A stretch of 64,000 nt of DNA from Bacillus smithii (lineage in GTDB: Bacteria; Bacillota; Bacilli; Bacillales; DSM-4216), in the NCBI RefSeq assembly GCF_001050115.1, contig NZ_CP012024.1, forward strand, positions 1,406,001 to 1,470,000, read 5' to 3'. The notes under the pieces are model-generated. The model was not told the origin of the DNA, ran no database searches, and saw nothing but the letters and a program-made list of their open reading frames with translations. The position numbers and the translations under genes were made by a program. Shown one piece after another: positions 49,483 to 59,072 of this stretch; the stretch's first letter is position 1, and the number at the start of each line of letters is the position of its first letter.

Positions 49483-49920
49483 TTATTGAAACTCAATGTC
49501 GATCGTTTTACGATTGGAAGTCTGCAATTTGTTGGCTCTTATTTCAAGAATACCGTTCTTATAAGTGGCTCGAACGCTGTTTTCATCCACTTTTGCAGGC
49601 AAAGTTATTTTTCTTTGGAAGCTTCCATAATATCGTTCTTCATGATGAATCTGCTCTGATTCCCTTTTTTCGGTTTTTTCTATTTTTCCGGAAATTTGAA
49701 GTTCTGTGCCATCTAAATGAATAAACAGGTCTTCTTTTTTCTCCAATCCTGGAATTTCACAAGTAACAATAACTTCATTATCCGTTTCACGCACATCCAT
49801 TCTTGGAAAGTTGAAATTATTTTGGAAAAATGAAGGAAAATTTGTATTAAAGAAACGTTCCATGTCTTTTCGAAACTGGCCCAAAGGTTGGAAAGCATCA
49901 TTGCTTGGCCATTGAATCAC
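49483..49920 (-). CDS. small heat shock protein Hsp20
   Basis: Alpha-crystallin-domain chaperone that holds unfolding proteins. 145 aa: a short aromatic N-terminal arm (FFNTNFPSFFQNNFNFP), the alpha-crystallin domain (about 38-130: MDVRETDNEVIVTCEIPGLEKKEDL ... YKNGILEIRA) and a short C-terminal extension with the I-x-I-like IDIEF. GTG start at 49920 on the minus strand, with AGGAGG eight bases upstream. No CIRCE or CtsR box is visible upstream, so heat control is not shown by the sequence. Confidence 0.93.
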   Translation of the reverse strand: MIQWPSNDAFQPLGQFRKDMERFFNTNFPSFFQNNFNFPRMDVRETDNEVIVTCEIPGLEKKEDLFIHLDGTELQISGKIEKTEKRESEQIHHEERYYGSFQRKITLPAKVDENSVRATYKNGILEIRANKLQTSNRKTIDIEFQ

Positions 49921-50356
49921 CGTGATAACCTCCTTTATAAAATGATGGATCCTTTAAATAAGATTCCACCTTCTGAAAAAAACATTCATGGTGCGTTGAA
50001 AAATGGTTCCGGTGAGGACGATGGATTATCCCTTTTTTATCAATTGTTTCCTTTTGAATGAAAGGGGCTTTGGAAAAGTTGATTTATAAAACAGACAGAA
50101 GGAGCCATATTGCGTCAAAAAAAGGATTCGCCATTGATTCAGAAGAATTTTTCAGCAAAATGGTTTGAAGTAAAAAATAAAAAGAACAGAACATCAAAGG
50201 CAAACTGACAGGGGGAAGGAAATGGATATACGGAATGGACTGAAATCAATTTTGATTTCTGTTAGAAAACGTTGAATCTTGATTTTCTGTGTGGACTACA
50301 TTTTGGGGAAAGAATCTTCAAGGAGCGTTTGGGGCTCTCCTTGAGATTGCGTTCGT
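49921..50356. other. Intergenic region upstream of hsp20
   Basis: 436 bases. The right end carries a 12-base-pair hairpin (AATCTTCAAGGAG/CTCCTTGAGATT, 50314-50348) that may terminate the cation-efflux gene on the minus strand, although its T-run is poor. The remainder shows nothing identifiable. Confidence 0.45.
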
Positions 50357-51229
50357 TCAATCCTTTGGTTCAATATGGACGTGGGCCCCAAATACGTCAT
50401 ATTTTTCCGTTAAAATATTTTCCACTTTGTCGGAAATTCCATGGCTGGAACGGACATCAAGAGTAGGGTCAACGAGGATCACGATATCCACTATGACATT
50501 GTTTCCGTATTTTCGTGCTTTGACGCTTTTTACTTTAATCACGCCGGGAACGGTAAGAACAGTTTCTTTAAATTTCTGTAATTGCCCTTCATCAAAACCA
50601 TCTGTCAAGTCATGAGAAGCATCTCGGAAAATTTCCCATGCGGTACGGCAAATTAATAATCCAATGATGACAGCGGCCAAAGGATCGAGCCAGGCTAGGT
50701 GAAATTGGGAGCCGATGATTCCAATTGCTGTCCCGACCCCGACTAAGGCATCAGACAAATTGTCTTTAGCGGCAGCCATAACCGATTGGCTGTTAATGCG
50801 TTTGGCGAGACGACGATTATAAAGATAAACAAGAAACATGACAAAAGAGCCGAAAAGAGCGGCCCATGCAGATATCCAATCAGGAATTTGTTCCTTATGA
50901 TGAAAGATGGAGGAAACAGCGTTGAAAAGCACTTGCAAACCTACCATCATCATAATGAATGAAGCCATAAGAGATGCGACCGTTTCTGCGCGCCAATGGC
51001 CATATGGATGATCTTCATCGGCAGGTTTACGCGCCAATCTCAATCCAATGAGTACCGCGACAGAGGCGATGATATCAGTGGTGTTATTCAAACCATCCGC
51101 TTTAAGGGCTTCCGAGTGGCTCGTAATTCCGATCAACAGTTTGAAAACCGATAAAAAGAGATAAGAAAAAATGCTGATGACAGCGCCTCTTTCTCCTGCC
51201 TTCAGATCTTGAAATTTTTTTTCATCCAT
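50357..51229 (-). CDS. cation diffusion facilitator (Mn/Zn/Fe-type efflux)
   Basis: CDF-family proton-coupled metal exporter, 290 aa with six membrane helices and a cytoplasmic C-terminal domain. Metal-site motifs are visible: SHSEALKADGLNNTTD in helix 2, DHPYGHWRAE after helix 2, AAKDNLSDAL in helix 5. The D-x3-D/D-x3-D pattern and the DHPYGH sequence resemble the Bacillus manganese exporters MneP/MneS, so manganese is a reasonable guess. No MntR box was identified. Divergent from the Lys/Glu-rich gene. Confidence 0.88.
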   Translation of the reverse strand: MDEKKFQDLKAGERGAVISIFSYLFLSVFKLLIGITSHSEALKADGLNNTTDIIASVAVLIGLRLARKPADEDHPYGHWRAETVASLMASFIMMMVGLQVLFNAVSSIFHHKEQIPDWISAWAALFGSFVMFLVYLYNRRLAKRINSQSVMAAAKDNLSDALVGVGTAIGIIGSQFHLAWLDPLAAVIIGLLICRTAWEIFRDASHDLTDGFDEGQLQKFKETVLTVPGVIKVKSVKARKYGNNVIVDIVILVDPTLDVRSSHGISDKVENILTEKYDVFGAHVHIEPKD

Positions 51230-51619
51230 ATGCGACTATCTCCTTACCAACTTATGCTACTAGAACATGTTACCAAATGGATGGCGTTTGAGTCTATAGC
51301 AACCTTTTTAGGAACGTTCATGAATATAGGAAGGTGTAAAAAAAGTTTCTCTATGGAAAAACAAACGTTGTATCGATCGGCTTTTCTATTTTTTACTAAC
51401 TGCTTTGTTTCATTCAATAAAAAACAGCACAAAGTCGTTTAGAAAAGAATATGTCATTTATTAAGCGGCAGTGCCTGATCGCTTCTTAGATGAGAGCACA
51501 TTAGATAGAAAAATTGCGTATTCTGTTAACACACCATATCAAAGCAAATCATTCGCCTATACGCGGCCATTTTTTTTGAATAAACTATAATGTCAAAAAT
51601 GCGGGAGGAGGGCAGAGCA
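51230..51619. other. Divergent intergenic region
   Basis: 390 bases between the CDF gene (minus) and the Lys/Glu-rich gene (plus). No gene and no recognised regulatory fold; AT-rich promoter-like stretches only. Confidence 0.5.
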
Positions 51620-51844
51620 ATGGCAGAGAAAAAAAAGAAACAGCCGAAAAAAGAAAAAATCAAGGAAAAGACCGAGAAAAAGACTGAGGAGAAGATCGAG
51701 AAAAAGATCGAGGAAAAGACCAAAGAGCAGTCTCCTGAACGATCTCCATCAGTTTGGGACAATTTTTGGCGGATCCGACCCCATGAAGAAGAAGCAACCA
51801 ACGAGACAAAAGGGGAGGAACAGCCCCGTTTCCGTTGGATATAA
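51620..51844 (+). CDS. small Lys/Glu-rich repetitive protein
   Basis: 74 aa. Residues 2-45 are almost only K, E, T, I and P in a repeating TEKKTEEKIEKKIEEK pattern, likely one charged helix; the C-terminal part (SVWDNFWRIRPHEEE...RFRWI) is aromatic and differs in composition. ATG 51620 has GGAGGAGGG upstream and a terminator follows, so expression is likely. I do not recognise the family. The internal 6-12-base DNA repeats (AAGA[CT]CGAGAAAAAGA) suggest growth by slippage. Confidence 0.7.
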   Translation: MAEKKKKQPKKEKIKEKTEKKTEEKIEKKIEEKTKEQSPERSPSVWDNFWRIRPHEEEATNETKGEEQPRFRWI

Positions 51845-51878
51845 AAATCAAATGAATTTTCTTGTATTAATTGGAATT

Positions 51879-51915
51879 CCTCGGGTTTTGGCTTGCGAAA
51901 ATCCGAGGATTTTTA
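51879..51915 (+). terminator. Terminator after the Lys/Glu-rich gene
   Basis: CCTCGG-GTTTT / AAAAT-CCGAGG stem with an eight-base loop and ATTTTTAT tail. Confidence 0.8.
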
Positions 51916-52000
51916 TAAGGAGAAAACTTTTTTGTTTCTAATTTTCCAATAATTATATATAATATTGACAATCTAAACTAAATTGAAAGAGTGAAGGGAA

Positions 52001-53248
52001 ATGACAAGTATTGCAAAAGAAAAACAACCCATGCCAAAAGGCGCAATGGCCACCGTATACGGCATCCTTTTGGCCATAAGCACCGGTCATCTTGTGAACG
52101 ATTCCATCCAGTCGGTCGTCCCGGCTATGTACCCGATTTTAGAACATTCATTACATATTACTTATGCCCAAATTGGGTTGATTGCTTTTATGTTAAACAT
52201 GACGTCCTCTGTGATGCAGCCGGTGTTTGGTGTATTTGCGGATAGAAGACCAACCCCTTTTTTGCTTCCTTTTGGGATGTTCATGAGTACATTAGGCCTG
52301 ATCGGATTTTCCATATCCAATGAATTTTGGGCGCTGTTGGCATCGGTCATTTTCATCGGCCTTGGTTCAGCGGTTTTTCATCCTGAAGGCTCGCGGGTAG
52401 CGTATATGGCGGCAGGGAGCAAAAGAGGACTGGCACAATCCATTTACCAAGTAGGGGGGAATGCCGGCCAATCGCTAGCTCCTCTTTTCACAGCTTTGAT
52501 TTTTGTTCCTTTAGGTCAAAGAGGAGGATTATGGTTTACATTCGTTACGGTTATGGGCATTATTTTATTATTTATGGTTTCGAGATGGTACAGCAGGCAG
52601 CCTGTCATTATAGAGAAAAAAAGAAGACAAGGTGCAAAACCGGCAAGTCAAAATACGAAAATTCAGCAATCGATTTCTGGCAAAATCAAATGGGCGATGG
52701 TCGTGTTGGTTTTCTTCGTGTTTGCTCGTTCTTGGTATTATGCCGGGATCTCCAATTTTTATCAATTTTATTTGTTGGATGATTATGGCTTATCGATTCA
52801 AGAAGCGCAAATTTATTTATTTGTTTTTTTAGTTGCTGGAGTGCTAGGAACATTTTTTGGCGGCCCGCTTGCAGACCGTTTCGGACGAAGAAATATCATC
52901 GCTGTTTCCATGCTTGGCTCCGCTCCGTTGGCTGTCCTATTGCCGCATGTTCCGTTATGGCTGGTAATTCCAATGATAGCACTTATTGGTTTTATTTTGA
53001 TGACGAGTTTCAGTGTCACAGTCGTATATGCTCAAGAGCTGATGCCGAAGAAAGTAGGTATGGCTTCGGGGCTAATCGTCGGATTGGCTTTTGGAATGGG
53101 AGGAGTTGGATCCGTTTTATTTGGTTCGCTTGCCGATTTGTTCAGCATTCGCTTTGTCATGATTTTTTGTAGTTTATTGCCTCTTTTTGGATTGGTTTCT
53201 TGGCTGCTTCCGAGAGATGAAAAAGTTCGCGAGATAACAGGTCAATAG
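52001..53248 (+). CDS. MFS transporter, fosmidomycin-resistance (Fsr) type
   Basis: 415 aa, about 12 membrane helices. It begins GHLVNDSIQSVVPAMYPIL and has GSAVFHPEGSRVAY, NAGQSLAPL and GPLADRFGRRN (loop between helices 8 and 9), a pattern typical of the Fsr subgroup, members of which export fosmidomycin. Natural substrate is unknown. A central cytoplasmic loop (about 195-225) is rich in Lys/Arg/Gln. ATG 52001 behind GTGAAGGGAA. Monocistronic with a terminator downstream. Confidence 0.85.
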   Translation: MTSIAKEKQPMPKGAMATVYGILLAISTGHLVNDSIQSVVPAMYPILEHSLHITYAQIGLIAFMLNMTSSVMQPVFGVFADRRPTPFLLPFGMFMSTLGLIGFSISNEFWALLASVIFIGLGSAVFHPEGSRVAYMAAGSKRGLAQSIYQVGGNAGQSLAPLFTALIFVPLGQRGGLWFTFVTVMGIILLFMVSRWYSRQPVIIEKKRRQGAKPASQNTKIQQSISGKIKWAMVVLVFFVFARSWYYAGISNFYQFYLLDDYGLSIQEAQIYLFVFLVAGVLGTFFGGPLADRFGRRNIIAVSMLGSAPLAVLLPHVPLWLVIPMIALIGFILMTSFSVTVVYAQELMPKKVGMASGLIVGLAFGMGGVGSVLFGSLADLFSIRFVMIFCSLLPLFGLVSWLLPRDEKVREITGQ

Positions 53249-53381
53249 TTTCGTTGTGAATTGGCATGAGTGTTCCTTCATATCAATATGGACTTGTTCG
53301 ATTGAAAATCATCGTTCGTTAGAAGCCTTAATTTGGTGCACTTATGAGTTTGCGGATGTCAATGCAAATAGAAGTCATTAA

Positions 53382-53413
53382 ATGGCCTATCTTGCGGATA
53401 GGCCATCTTTTTT
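53382..53413 (+). terminator. Terminator of the Fsr-type gene
   Basis: ATGGCCTATC/GATAGGCCAT perfect stem, five-base loop, CTTTTTTC. Confidence 0.92.
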
Positions 53414-53481
53414 CGGAGATATTCCTACCATTTTGATCGATTTTGTATTATATTAATGAATATGAAAAGGAGGGAATGATA

Positions 53482-54708
53482 TTGGAATTAGCAGCTCAAA
53501 ATCGTACAGAACAAATGAAAAAACCAATATCAGGTAAACCGTACTATTTTGATATTATGCTGAAAATCATATCAGCGGCCGTTCTTTTAGGAGGTGCCAT
53601 CTTTTTATACGAGCGGGTTTCCGTCAGTCAAGCTTTATTATATCTTCTTGGTGGCTTGGGTGGTTTTACTCTTTATCAAGCGCACTTTGGCTTCACTTCT
53701 GCTTGGCGTAAGTTCATTCTTTACCGAAAAGGGGAAGGTTTGCGTGCCCACATGATTATGTTAGCAACAGCAAGTCTTTTATTTTTACCTTTTCTAATAA
53801 AAGGATCCATATTCGGTCATCCAGTTGAAGGATATGTATCACCCGTCGGAATGTCTGTTTTGATCGGAGCCTTTTTGTTTGGCATTGGAATGCAGCTTGG
53901 AGACGGTTGTGCTTCTGGAACGCTTTATCATATAGGCGGCGGAGATGTTAACGGGATTGTGACGTTAATCGGATTTATTATAGGATCTGTAATCGCGACA
54001 ACTCATTTCAATTGGTGGATGAATACGCCTCATTTTGAACCCATTTCCTTTATCCAAACCTTCGGGCCGCTGGGAGGATACATCTTTCAACTGATTATAA
54101 TAGCCGTTGTGTTTGTTATCACGATTATGTTAGAGAAACGCCGAAATGGCCATTGGGTTGCGCCGACACTTAAACAGGGAAATGGTTGGAAATCGGTGTT
54201 TACCGGACCTTGGTCTCTTGTCATTGGCGGATTATTATTGGCTATTGTGAACACGCTCGTCCTGATTATTCAAGGAAAGCCTTGGGGAATCACTTCGGCG
54301 TTTGCCTTATGGGGAGCCAAAATTGTGCAGCTGTTCGGAGGCCATCCGGAACATTGGTCGTATTGGACTGATCCGGCGAGAGCAGCTTCTCTCCACAATC
54401 CATTATATATGGATATTACAACAGTGATGGATATTAGTGTGATGGTTGGAGCTTTATTGGCTGCGGCAGTTGCCGGTCGATTTAAGAAACCTATTCATTG
54501 GAAACGCCCGACAAGAATGACCATTGCTGCCCTATGCGGCGGAGTGATTATGGGTTATGGAGCTCGGATTTCCTTTGGCTGCAACATCGGATCTTATTTT
54601 GATGGAATCGCATCTTTCAGCGTTCATGGTTGGTTGTGGTTTGCTTCCGCTTATATAGGAAGTATGATTGGAGTCAAATTGCGCCCATATTGTGCTTATG
54701 AACAATAG
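53482..54708 (+). CDS. YeeE/YedE-family (TsuA-like) sulfur-compound transporter
   Basis: 408 aa integral membrane protein of the YeeE/YedE family, which includes the thiosulfate transporter TsuA. Conserved cysteine motifs used for relaying thiosulfate are present: LGDGCASGTLYHIGGGD in the first half and SFGCNIGSYFDG near the C-terminus. About nine or ten hydrophobic helices in two similar halves. TTG 53482 is chosen because AGGAGG is eight bases before it; ATG 53476 is too close to that site. The usual partner TsuB/TusA is not adjacent. Confidence 0.88.
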   Translation: MELAAQNRTEQMKKPISGKPYYFDIMLKIISAAVLLGGAIFLYERVSVSQALLYLLGGLGGFTLYQAHFGFTSAWRKFILYRKGEGLRAHMIMLATASLLFLPFLIKGSIFGHPVEGYVSPVGMSVLIGAFLFGIGMQLGDGCASGTLYHIGGGDVNGIVTLIGFIIGSVIATTHFNWWMNTPHFEPISFIQTFGPLGGYIFQLIIIAVVFVITIMLEKRRNGHWVAPTLKQGNGWKSVFTGPWSLVIGGLLLAIVNTLVLIIQGKPWGITSAFALWGAKIVQLFGGHPEHWSYWTDPARAASLHNPLYMDITTVMDISVMVGALLAAAVAGRFKKPIHWKRPTRMTIAALCGGVIMGYGARISFGCNIGSYFDGIASFSVHGWLWFASAYIGSMIGVKLRPYCAYEQ

Positions 54709-54717
54709 AGAAAAGAG

Positions 54718-54745
54718 GGACTGGATTGTATTTCCAGTCCTTTTG
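54718..54745 (+). terminator. Terminator of the YeeE/YedE gene
   Basis: GGACTGGA/TCCAGTCC stem, seven-base loop, TTTTGTG. Confidence 0.85.
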
Positions 54746-54924
54746 TGTTTGGGAGAAAATAGTTAAAATCATCTAGGTTTGGGAAAGCAAATCGGTTTAA
54801 TGAGCAATATGGCTTGATAAAGGATATAGTAAGAAAAAAAGGCCAAAATCATCATAAATCCTTGTAAAATGGGGAATGTATAGGAAACAAGCAGGGCGAT
54901 GAATGTGCTGAAGGAATCGCCGGC

Positions 54925-55389
54925 ATGAAAATAAGAACGGGGATGATTCCATTGAATAGCTTACGACACAATCGTGGAGACGAAGAAAGCAAAAACTCGA
55001 ACGTTTTCGTTGGAAGAGCAAAAGAATATTTAAAAGATAAGAGAAAAGCGATGAAACTTATTCGGCGGGCGACAATAAAAGCAGGAAAAAACAGAAGGCG
55101 CCTTCGTGATGTTTGGAACAATTTGCAATTATTATTAGAACTGGCTAAAGCTTGGTCGAAAGGGGAATACCGCCAAATTCCTTATCGTTCGATGCTGTCC
55201 ATTTTTGCGGCCATCGTCTATTTTGCTGTCCCAACGGATGCGATTCCTGATGTCTTGCTAGGATTTGGACTGATCGATGACTCGGCCGTCATTGGTTTTA
55301 CATTAAAATTAGTGGAAAAAGACTTAGAGCGATTTAAACAGTGGAAAGAAAAAAAGAACAGTCCCCAAATGATTGATACAAAAGAATAA
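54925..55389 (+). CDS. YkvA-family (DUF1232) protein
   Basis: 154 aa. A basic N-terminal helical part is followed by the DUF1232 core YRSMLSIFAAIVYFAVPTDAIPDVLLGFGLIDDSAVIGFTL (about 90-130), which forms one or two hydrophobic segments with the typical P-D-x-I-P-D motif. Function unknown; likely membrane-associated. ATG 54925 has AAGGAA at suitable distance; TTG 54952 in frame is an alternative. Confidence 0.82.
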   Translation: MKIRTGMIPLNSLRHNRGDEESKNSNVFVGRAKEYLKDKRKAMKLIRRATIKAGKNRRRLRDVWNNLQLLLELAKAWSKGEYRQIPYRSMLSIFAAIVYFAVPTDAIPDVLLGFGLIDDSAVIGFTLKLVEKDLERFKQWKEKKNSPQMIDTKE

Positions 55390-55479
55390 TTTTATAATCC
55401 ATTGAAAAGAGCTTTAAAATAGGAGTTCATACTGAAAAAGAAATGTTCATGTTTAAAAAAGGGGGAGGGGAAAAAACGA

Positions 55480-55965
55480 ATGAGACAAAAGAAATTCTTT
55501 TGCATCATTCCGTGTGGCAAACGGAAAATTTGGGATCAACATCCAGAGTTCGGACCGGTGCGGGCTGATGCGGCCTATATCGGAATATTTCATCGCCTTT
55601 GTCAAAACTACGCTCGCCTGTTTTTTGATCATTGGGGCATTTTGTCGGCTAAGCATGGGTTATTGCTTCCGGATGATATTGTCCCTGGTAATTATGATTT
55701 ATCTTTTTCAGATCATCATCGAAAATCGGAAATGATCGAAATAAGCCAACTGAGAGAACAAGCGGAGGTAAAAGGAGCCGCTGCGGTTGACGTGGTTGTC
55801 ATGTTGGGTGGAAAAAAATTTCAACCCATTTTGCGGGAAATGTTCCCGGAATGCCACGATATTCAGTTTCCGCTCCAAGGAAGCAGAGGGATCGGCGACA
55901 TGCAAAAACGATTAAAAGACGCAATAGAAAACAGGAACCCCATTCATAAAATTGATTTCGATTAA
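55480..55965 (+). CDS. DUF6884-like protein
   Basis: 161 aa cytoplasmic protein. It shows the pattern IIPCGKRKIWD...GPVRADAAYIG...ILSAKHGLLLPDDIVPGNYD, shared with the DUF6884 group, distantly like YaaA/DUF328 and some tRNA-guanine or nucleotide-processing relatives. The CGKRK and SAKHG motifs are the candidate active-site elements. GGGGGAGGGG precedes ATG 55480. Stand-alone gene, function unknown. Confidence 0.75.
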   Translation: MRQKKFFCIIPCGKRKIWDQHPEFGPVRADAAYIGIFHRLCQNYARLFFDHWGILSAKHGLLLPDDIVPGNYDLSFSDHHRKSEMIEISQLREQAEVKGAAAVDVVVMLGGKKFQPILREMFPECHDIQFPLQGSRGIGDMQKRLKDAIENRNPIHKIDFD

Positions 55966-56306
55966 AATTTATTATAATAATGTTATGTTAACAAGTGGTC
56001 CGCAACGAATTTCTATATTATGTAATGGTAATGTGCTCACTGATGAATAAATCAAAAATCGGTAGCCTTTTTTTCTTTTATCAGATGATTCAGCTGGGTG
56101 ATTTCGGGTATATAAGAACCGACTTCTCTTGATGGATGTTCAATCCATCACTATGTTTGTTGCATGATGTTTTCAATATGAGTCCATTTCCATTTTAACG
56201 TGTTTATCAAAAAGAAATGTTTGGAAACAGCTATTCGACTAAGTAGGAATTCAAATAAGTGTACATAATAATAAGTAAGATTGAAAAGGAAGGAAAGGAT
56301 TCATTC
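55966..56306. other. Intergenic region before the MFS exporter
   Basis: 341 AT-rich bases with a perfect inverted repeat TGATGGAT-GTTCA-ATCCATCA (56130-56150) not followed by a T-run. No gene found. Confidence 0.5.
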
Positions 56307-57563
56307 ATGGAGCATATTGAATATCCAGCTGAAGGCTACAGCAAAAAAAGATCCGCCTCTCAACAAGAAAAAAAACATCGTAAACCGGCGGCCGTATTAT
56401 CAATCTCAACGGTTCCTCTTATTATGACACTTGGGAATTCTATGCTTATACCGGTTCTTCCAGTTATAGAAAAGCAATTGGGGATTTCGAATTTGCAATC
56501 GAGCTTGATTATTACGGTTTATTCAGTTGTTCCGATATTGCTTATTCCCATTGCCGGTTATCTTTCGGACAGACTGGGACGTAAAATGGTCATGATTCCG
56601 AGTTTGATCATTTCGGGAATAGGTGGGCTTTTGGCGGGATGGGCCTCTTGGAAGATGTCGAACCCATACTATATGATCCTGATCGGCAGGATGCTGCAAG
56701 GAGTGGGGGCATCTGGAGCTTTTCCTATTGTACTGCCCCTAGTCGGAGATTTGTTCCGACAAGAAGAGGAAGTAAGCGCGACGCTTGGTGTCATTGAAAC
56801 GTCGAACACGCTTGGAAAAGTACTCAGTCCCATCTTGGGAGCTTTGTTGGCGGGTTGGATTTGGTTTATGCCTTTTTTTTCTTTTCCGTTATTTTGTTTA
56901 GTTTCTATTTTCCTTTTGCTTCTTTTCGTTAAAAGCCCAAAAAGAGAAGAAGAGAATAAAGAATCGATTCGTGAATTTATCCAAAAGGTGAAGGAAATTT
57001 TTCAGAGGGAAGGCAGATGGCTTTATGCCGTTTTTGCTATTGGGACTATATTAATGTTTGTTTTGTTTGGATTTCAATTTTATTTATCGAGCATCTTGGA
57101 AGATCAATTTCATACTGTTGGAATTATGAAAGGATTTTTGCTTGCGATCCCGCTCGCAGCTTTATGCTTCGCTTCTTTTTTAACCGGGAAATATATTAAA
57201 GGGAATAAAAAGACGATGAAATGGATTACAACGATCGGGCTTGTTGTCACTGCTATATCATTGTGTATGATCCTTTTTTCAGATCGATTGTGGTATATAT
57301 TAGCCATTTTTGTGATCTGCGGGATCGGCATTGGCGCCGGCTTGCCTTGTATGGATGCCATGATCACAAGCAGCATTGAAAAGGAAGAGCGAGGGACGAT
57401 TACTTCTATTTACAGTGCTATGCGTTTTGCCGGTGTAGCAGCGGGGCCTCCTGTCAGCTCCATTCTCATGAAAAATTCGGAATTTGTGATGTTCTTTATT
57501 TTGGCCTTTTTATGCCTCGTATCCGCTTTTTTTTCGATGAAAGCAATAAAGCCAAATTCTTAA
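56307..57563 (+). CDS. MFS multidrug efflux transporter
   Basis: 418 aa, about 12 helices after a charged 40-residue N-terminal tail. The motif A sequence GYLSDRLGRKMV (loop 2-3) and the motif C-like GPPVSS/GRMLQGVGASGAFP segments place it among DHA-type drug:H+ antiporters. ATG 56307 follows AAGGAAAGGA; the frame from 56259 is longer but has no ribosome binding site. It ends at a terminator into whose 3' flank intron copy 2 has inserted. Confidence 0.87.
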   Translation: MEHIEYPAEGYSKKRSASQQEKKHRKPAAVLSISTVPLIMTLGNSMLIPVLPVIEKQLGISNLQSSLIITVYSVVPILLIPIAGYLSDRLGRKMVMIPSLIISGIGGLLAGWASWKMSNPYYMILIGRMLQGVGASGAFPIVLPLVGDLFRQEEEVSATLGVIETSNTLGKVLSPILGALLAGWIWFMPFFSFPLFCLVSIFLLLLFVKSPKREEENKESIREFIQKVKEIFQREGRWLYAVFAIGTILMFVLFGFQFYLSSILEDQFHTVGIMKGFLLAIPLAALCFASFLTGKYIKGNKKTMKWITTIGLVVTAISLCMILFSDRLWYILAIFVICGIGIGAGLPCMDAMITSSIEKEERGTITSIYSAMRFAGVAAGPPVSSILMKNSEFVMFFILAFLCLVSAFFSMKAIKPNS

Positions 57564-57567
57564 TGAA

Positions 57568-57604
57568 AAAGAACGAGAAGGAACTTTTCCTGCTCGTTCT
57601 TTAT
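57568..57604 (+). terminator. Terminator of the MFS gene, 5' exon of intron copy 2
   Basis: AAAGAACGAG/CTCGTTCTTT stem with an inner AAGGAA/TTCCT pairing, followed by AT and then the intron at 57605. Confidence 0.88.
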
Positions 57605-58244
57605 GTGCGCCCGGCATGTACATGAACTATAGGGTGTAAGTCCCGAACCCCGAAGACAGAAGTAGAGGTTAGCCAAGAGCAAGGGTGTCCGTGGTGACGC
57701 GGAATCTGAAGGAAGCTGGAGGCAAAACACCGGTCCGAGGAACACGAACCTCATATAAGGCTAGGTATGATTGAGTGAGTTTGCATAACAAAACAAAGCT
57801 CTTTCTGTCGAAGGTCATATCGAGTAAATGAGGCGGATAGATGGTGTGAAAGTGCATGTACTTACCCGGGGAGGTCTGGCGGATATGTGAAGTACTCTTC
57901 ATAACCTACTTAGTGATAAGTAGCTGAACCGTCAGAAGTCAGCAGAGGTCATAGTATTAGTTGGTCTAGAACAACTAAGAAGGACCGAACAATTAAGAGA
58001 GAATAGCCCTTGGTATTCAGTGAGTCATGATGAACACAGAAAACGTAGTACCTCACTTGAGGGAGGAAGCGGTGAATCCCGTGGGAGACCTCTTGGAGGG
58101 TGGAGTGACCACTGGCATAAAGAGAACAGCTATTCACGGAAGTTATAAAGACTTGCGTCAATTATCTTAATTGAACCGCCGTATACGGAACCGTACGTAC
58201 GGTGGTGTGAGAGGACGGGAGTTAATCGCTCCCTCCTACTCGAT
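57605..58244 (+). mobile_element. ORF-less group IIC intron, copy 2
   Basis: 640 bases, with no difference from copy 1 seen on reading. Domain V at 58175-58206. Inserted after TTTAT at the base of the upstream MFS terminator, between the convergent MFS exporter and hemolysin III genes; neither coding sequence is interrupted (the hemolysin gene's stop is at 58268). The TTTAT before the junction can pair with the candidate EBS1 using one G-U. Confidence 0.93.
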
Positions 58245-58267
58245 GTTTGCATTGATTTATCATCAAA

Positions 58268-58909
58268 CTAAGGCAGCAAATAAAACAAAACAGCAAAGAA
58301 ATGGGCAAATGATCCACCTAAAACAAACAGATGCCAAACCGCATGATGGTAATGAAATCCCCTCCACACGTAAAAAACTGTTCCCACTGTATAGAATATG
58401 CCGCCGATGACTAACAGTAAAATTCCGTTTGGAGCCACCGTTTCTGTCAGAGGACCCCATGCAACAACCACAAGCCAGCCCATCGCTACATACAAAAGAG
58501 TGGAGGTGTAAAGAAATTTATTCACAAAAAAACATTTAAAAATGGTTCCGCCCACAGCTATCCCCCACACGATGCCAAAAAGCGTCCATCCAAGCCAGCC
58601 TTTTATCGCCAGTAAAGCAAAGGGAGTATAAGTACCAGCGATAAAAAAATAGATCGACGAGTGATCGAAAATTTCAAATAATTTTTTTGCTTTCCCAGGC
58701 GGAAGGCTATGCACAATCGTGGAGGATAAGTATAAAAGAAGCATGGTGGCGCCGAACAACGTAAAACAAACGATATGAAGGGGTCCGCCATACGATGCAG
58801 AGTACACAATCAACATCACTAATGCCGCAATGCTAAACAGCGCTCCAATGCCGTGAGTAATCGAGTTGGCAATTTCCTCATTTTTTGAATAAGAATGCGT
58901 ATTGGCCAT
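58268..58909 (-). CDS. trhA: hemolysin III / TrhA-family membrane protein
   Basis: 213 aa, seven helices, PAQR/YqfA/hemolysin III family. Conserved metal-site residues are visible: NSITHGIGALFS near the N-terminus, STIVHSLP and FDHSSIYFFIAGTYTPFAL in the middle, and FHYHHAVWHLFVLGGSFAHF near the end. In B. subtilis TrhA (YplQ) influences membrane lipid homeostasis and fluidity. ATG at 58909 on the minus strand; AAAGGAC upstream. Convergent with the MFS gene across intron copy 2. Confidence 0.92.
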   Translation of the reverse strand: MANTHSYSKNEEIANSITHGIGALFSIAALVMLIVYSASYGGPLHIVCFTLFGATMLLLYLSSTIVHSLPPGKAKKLFEIFDHSSIYFFIAGTYTPFALLAIKGWLGWTLFGIVWGIAVGGTIFKCFFVNKFLYTSTLLYVAMGWLVVVAWGPLTETVAPNGILLLVIGGIFYTVGTVFYVWRGFHYHHAVWHLFVLGGSFAHFFAVLFYLLP

Positions 58910-59072
58910 TAGTCAGTCCTTTCCATCCATTAGGATCGTTCAACTTATTGAAAGACATTTGAAAAACTTTGTTATCCATAATGAAGCTTCCTATTCATTT
59001 TACCATAAAGTCTTTCGAGCATGTAAAATTGTACAGGTTAAATCTCAAAAAGTTATGGAAACAAATGTAAAA

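Noticed and set aside
49921-50050. CIRCE or CtsR operator upstream of hsp20
   Set aside because: Neither the TTAGCACTC inverted repeat nor the GGTCAAA direct repeat is present.
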